64,000 bases of DNA from Streptomyces sp. Je 1-369. GTDB lineage: Bacteria > Actinomycetota > Actinomycetes > Streptomycetales > Streptomycetaceae. Below, in pieces: positions 62,594 through 64,000 of this stretch (within the stretch, counting starts at the first letter, position 1; the number at the start of each line of letters is the position of its first letter). The stretch is from the NCBI RefSeq assembly GCF_026810505.1, contig NZ_CP101750.1, forward strand, positions 2,757,254 through 2,821,253. The letters run 5' to 3'. The notes beneath the pieces were generated by a model, which was given only the letters and a program-made list of their open reading frames with translations, ran no database searches and was not told the DNA's origin. A program made the position numbers and the translations under genes.

Positions 62594-63655
62594 ATGCCGA
62601 ACCCGCATGCCGTACAGCCCTCCTCCTCCCTCAGTGCGGGGGCCGCGCCGCCCGACCTGTCGACCGTCTGGCTCCGGACCTTCCTGGACGTGGCCCGGCA
62701 CGGGTCGTTCACGGTGGCGGCGCGGGAGCTGGGCTGGACGCAGTCCGCCGTGTCGCGGCAGATCGCCGCGCTGGAGGCGGCGCTCGGCGGGGCGCCGCTC
62801 TTCGACCGGCGGCCGCGCGGGGTACGGCCGACGGCGCAGGGCAGGGCGCTGCTGCCGCACGCGGAGGAGGTCATGTCCCGACTGCGGGTCATGGCACGGG
62901 AGTTGACCGCGCTGCGGGACGCGGCGGGTGGGCTGCTGCGGGTCGGGGCGTTCGCGACGGCGGACGCGGGGCTCGTGCCGAGGGCGATCGCCGGGTTCCG
63001 TACCCGGCACCCCGGTGTGACGCTCACCCGCGAGGAGGGCCTGACACCCGCGCTTCTCGCCCGCCTCGTGGAGGGCGAGCTCGACGTGGCGGTGGTGTCG
63101 ACGACGGGCGGGGCGCTGGCCGGTCCCGGCGGGGACGTCGGCAACGGCGCGCGCGGGAGCATCGAGAAGGCGGCGTACGAATTGCACCATCTGCTCGACG
63201 AGAAGCTGTACGTCGCGCTGCCCGCGGGACACGCGCTGGCGGGCGAGCCCGAGCTGCCGCTGCACACCCTCGCCGGGGAGGACTGGATCTCCGGCAGCCC
63301 GCGCGTAGAGGGCTCCCTGCTCGACCCGGCCCTCCACCTCGGCTTCCGGCCGCGCGTCGCGCACGTCGTCGCGGAGTGGACGGCGAAGCAGGGGTACGTG
63401 GCGGCGGGCCTCGGCGTGGCCCTCGTCCCCGCGCTGGCGGCGGAGGGCGTCCGGCCGGACATCGCGCTGGTACCGGTACGGGACGAGGATGTACCTGCGC
63501 GCGCGGTGTACGCGGCGACGGCGCGGGGGCGGGTACCGGCGCCTGCGGTGGGGCCGTTCCTGGGGGCGCTGCGGGGGGCGGCGCGGGGGGCTGGGGCTGG
63601 GACTAGGACTGGGGCTGGGGCCGGGGCTTCTGGCTACGCCACGGGTGGGTGCTAG
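62594..63655 (+). CDS. LysR-family regulator, divergent from the dehydrogenase gene
   Basis: A 353-residue regulator. Residues ~22-82 are the LysR HTH: WLRTFLDVARHGSFTVAARE, LGWTQSAVSRQIAALEAALG, APLFDRRPRGV. The inducer-binding domain follows (LLRVGAFATADAGLVPRAIA to LPLHTLAGEDW). The last ~30 residues are an Ala/Gly/Thr repeat (GAGTRTGAGAGASG) from slippage-prone DNA. Three nearby in-frame ATGs exist; the third is used since it leaves room for a promoter. Likely controls the divergent dehydrogenase-ridA pair, even though the dehydrogenase is now broken. Confidence 0.9.
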   Translation: MPNPHAVQPSSSLSAGAAPPDLSTVWLRTFLDVARHGSFTVAARELGWTQSAVSRQIAALEAALGGAPLFDRRPRGVRPTAQGRALLPHAEEVMSRLRVMARELTALRDAAGGLLRVGAFATADAGLVPRAIAGFRTRHPGVTLTREEGLTPALLARLVEGELDVAVVSTTGGALAGPGGDVGNGARGSIEKAAYELHHLLDEKLYVALPAGHALAGEPELPLHTLAGEDWISGSPRVEGSLLDPALHLGFRPRVAHVVAEWTAKQGYVAAGLGVALVPALAAEGVRPDIALVPVRDEDVPARAVYAATARGRVPAPAVGPFLGALRGAARGAGAGTRTGAGAGASGYATGGC

Positions 63656-63874
63656 GAGCTGTCCCGGCGATCACCAAGTCCGGTTACCTTCTCGATGGGA
63701 CCCAGCGCAGTGCGGCCCTGCATGACGACGGCCGTCATGACATGCATCTGCACGCCCGAATCCGCGGCTCGTCCACGCGGACGTGCAGGTGGCCCTCGCC
63801 CGGACAGTCGGGCGGGAAGGGCGGGAGCGTGGAGTGGAAGGCGGGCCCCTCCGGGCGTCCGACGAGGGAGAGTT

Positions 63875-64000
63875 GTGGATACGGGGAAGATGCACGCCGA
63901 CGAAGTCGGCATCGACGAGGCGCTGGTGCGTCGGCTGGTCGAGGAGCAGTTTCCGGCGTGGGGCGGGCTTTCCGTGGAGCGCGTCGGCTCCGCGGGGACG
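63875..64000 (+). CDS. Aminoglycoside phosphotransferase-family protein, 5' end only
   Basis: Forty-two codons up to the window edge. The translation VDTGKMHADEVGIDEALVRR, LVEEQFPAWGGLSVERVGSA, GT is the usual start of actinomycete APH/choline-kinase-like proteins, with the strand that precedes the Gly-rich ATP loop. GTG preceded by GAGGGAG at 5 nt. The active-site part is outside, so phosphotransferase activity is inferred from the start only. Confidence 0.8.
   Translation, partial: MDTGKMHADEVGIDEALVRRLVEEQFPAWGGLSVERVGSAGT

Noticed and set aside
63652..63912. 86-codon minus-strand frame near the right edge
   Set aside because: Lies across the promoter and start of the phosphotransferase-like gene, with no family pattern or ribosome site.

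Overview
The window is high-GC actinomycete DNA and looks like a Streptomyces chromosome core region. The evidence is the third-position GC bias, frequent GTG and TTG starts, the fasR-fabD-fabH-acpP-fabF cluster, a 910-residue homodimeric-type AceE, several TerD paralogues, and families typical of actinomycetes (DUF3052, DUF3145, DUF4429 with SHOCT, DUF1023, FasR). Most genes belong to the stable chromosome. One interval of about 7.8 kb (15298-23068) is an integrated accessory element.

Layout. 1-15.3 kb: mixed chromosomal genes. These are an O-methyltransferase, an FHA-like protein, a tandem pair of related helical proteins, a DHA2 drug exporter fused to a MarR-like domain, a membrane protein with a peptidoglycan-binding domain, a HAD phosphatase, a GDT1/UPF0016 cation transporter behind a yybP-ykoY manganese riboswitch, a secreted HNH nuclease, a PhoD-like phosphatase, DoxX with an iron-box-like site, DedA, and a PRC-barrel/DUF2382 stress protein. 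15.3-23.1 kb: an element inserted in the 3' half of a tRNA-Val(UAC) gene. It is bounded by a 43-bp perfect direct repeat and carries a decayed tyrosine integrase, small membrane proteins, a HAD-like protein, an XRE/TPR regulator, a tightly packed run of small genes including a DUF397-like protein, an XRE remnant, and a 31-codon ORF with a perfect Shine-Dalgarno sequence.

23.1-38 kb: a DUF4097-like lipoprotein, a coiled-coil membrane protein, and a KDPG aldolase/KDG kinase pair. These are followed by a large tellurium/stress (Ter) locus: HAD hydrolase, phosphoribosyltransferase-StiP fusion, CitE-like lyase, a divergent TerD with a proline-rich tail, a TerD-related protein, a TerC-like DUF475 protein and two classical TerD proteins. 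A peroxiredoxin and DUF3052 follow. 38.4-41.2 kb: aceE. 41.4-50.2 kb: an I36-like secreted protein, a second DHA2 exporter with a divergent TetR, a DUF1023 hydrolase, DUF4429, a MerR/aldo-keto reductase pair with a perfect 18-bp palindrome, GNAT, a serine hydrolase and pirin. 50.3-55.2 kb: fasR and the type II fatty acid synthase initiation/elongation genes. 55.3-64 kb: DUF3145, an SGNH lipoprotein, aldose 1-epimerase, a GH3 beta-glucosidase with divergent TetR, RidA, a frameshifted 3-hydroxyisobutyrate-dehydrogenase-like gene with divergent LysR, and the start of an aminoglycoside-phosphotransferase-like gene.

How they work together. AceE supplies acetyl-CoA, and FabD, FabH, AcpP and FabF use acyl-CoA-derived units for fatty acid synthesis under FasR. 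The Ter cluster combines calcium-binding TerD proteins, a membrane TerC-like protein and enzymes of the predicted Ter-associated metabolite pathway. The GDT1 transporter and its riboswitch form a manganese-homeostasis unit. The tRNA element lacks visible replication or transfer genes and has a dead integrase, so it appears immobile and reduced to regulatory and small-protein cargo. All functional calls are from sequence reading alone; no database search was run.
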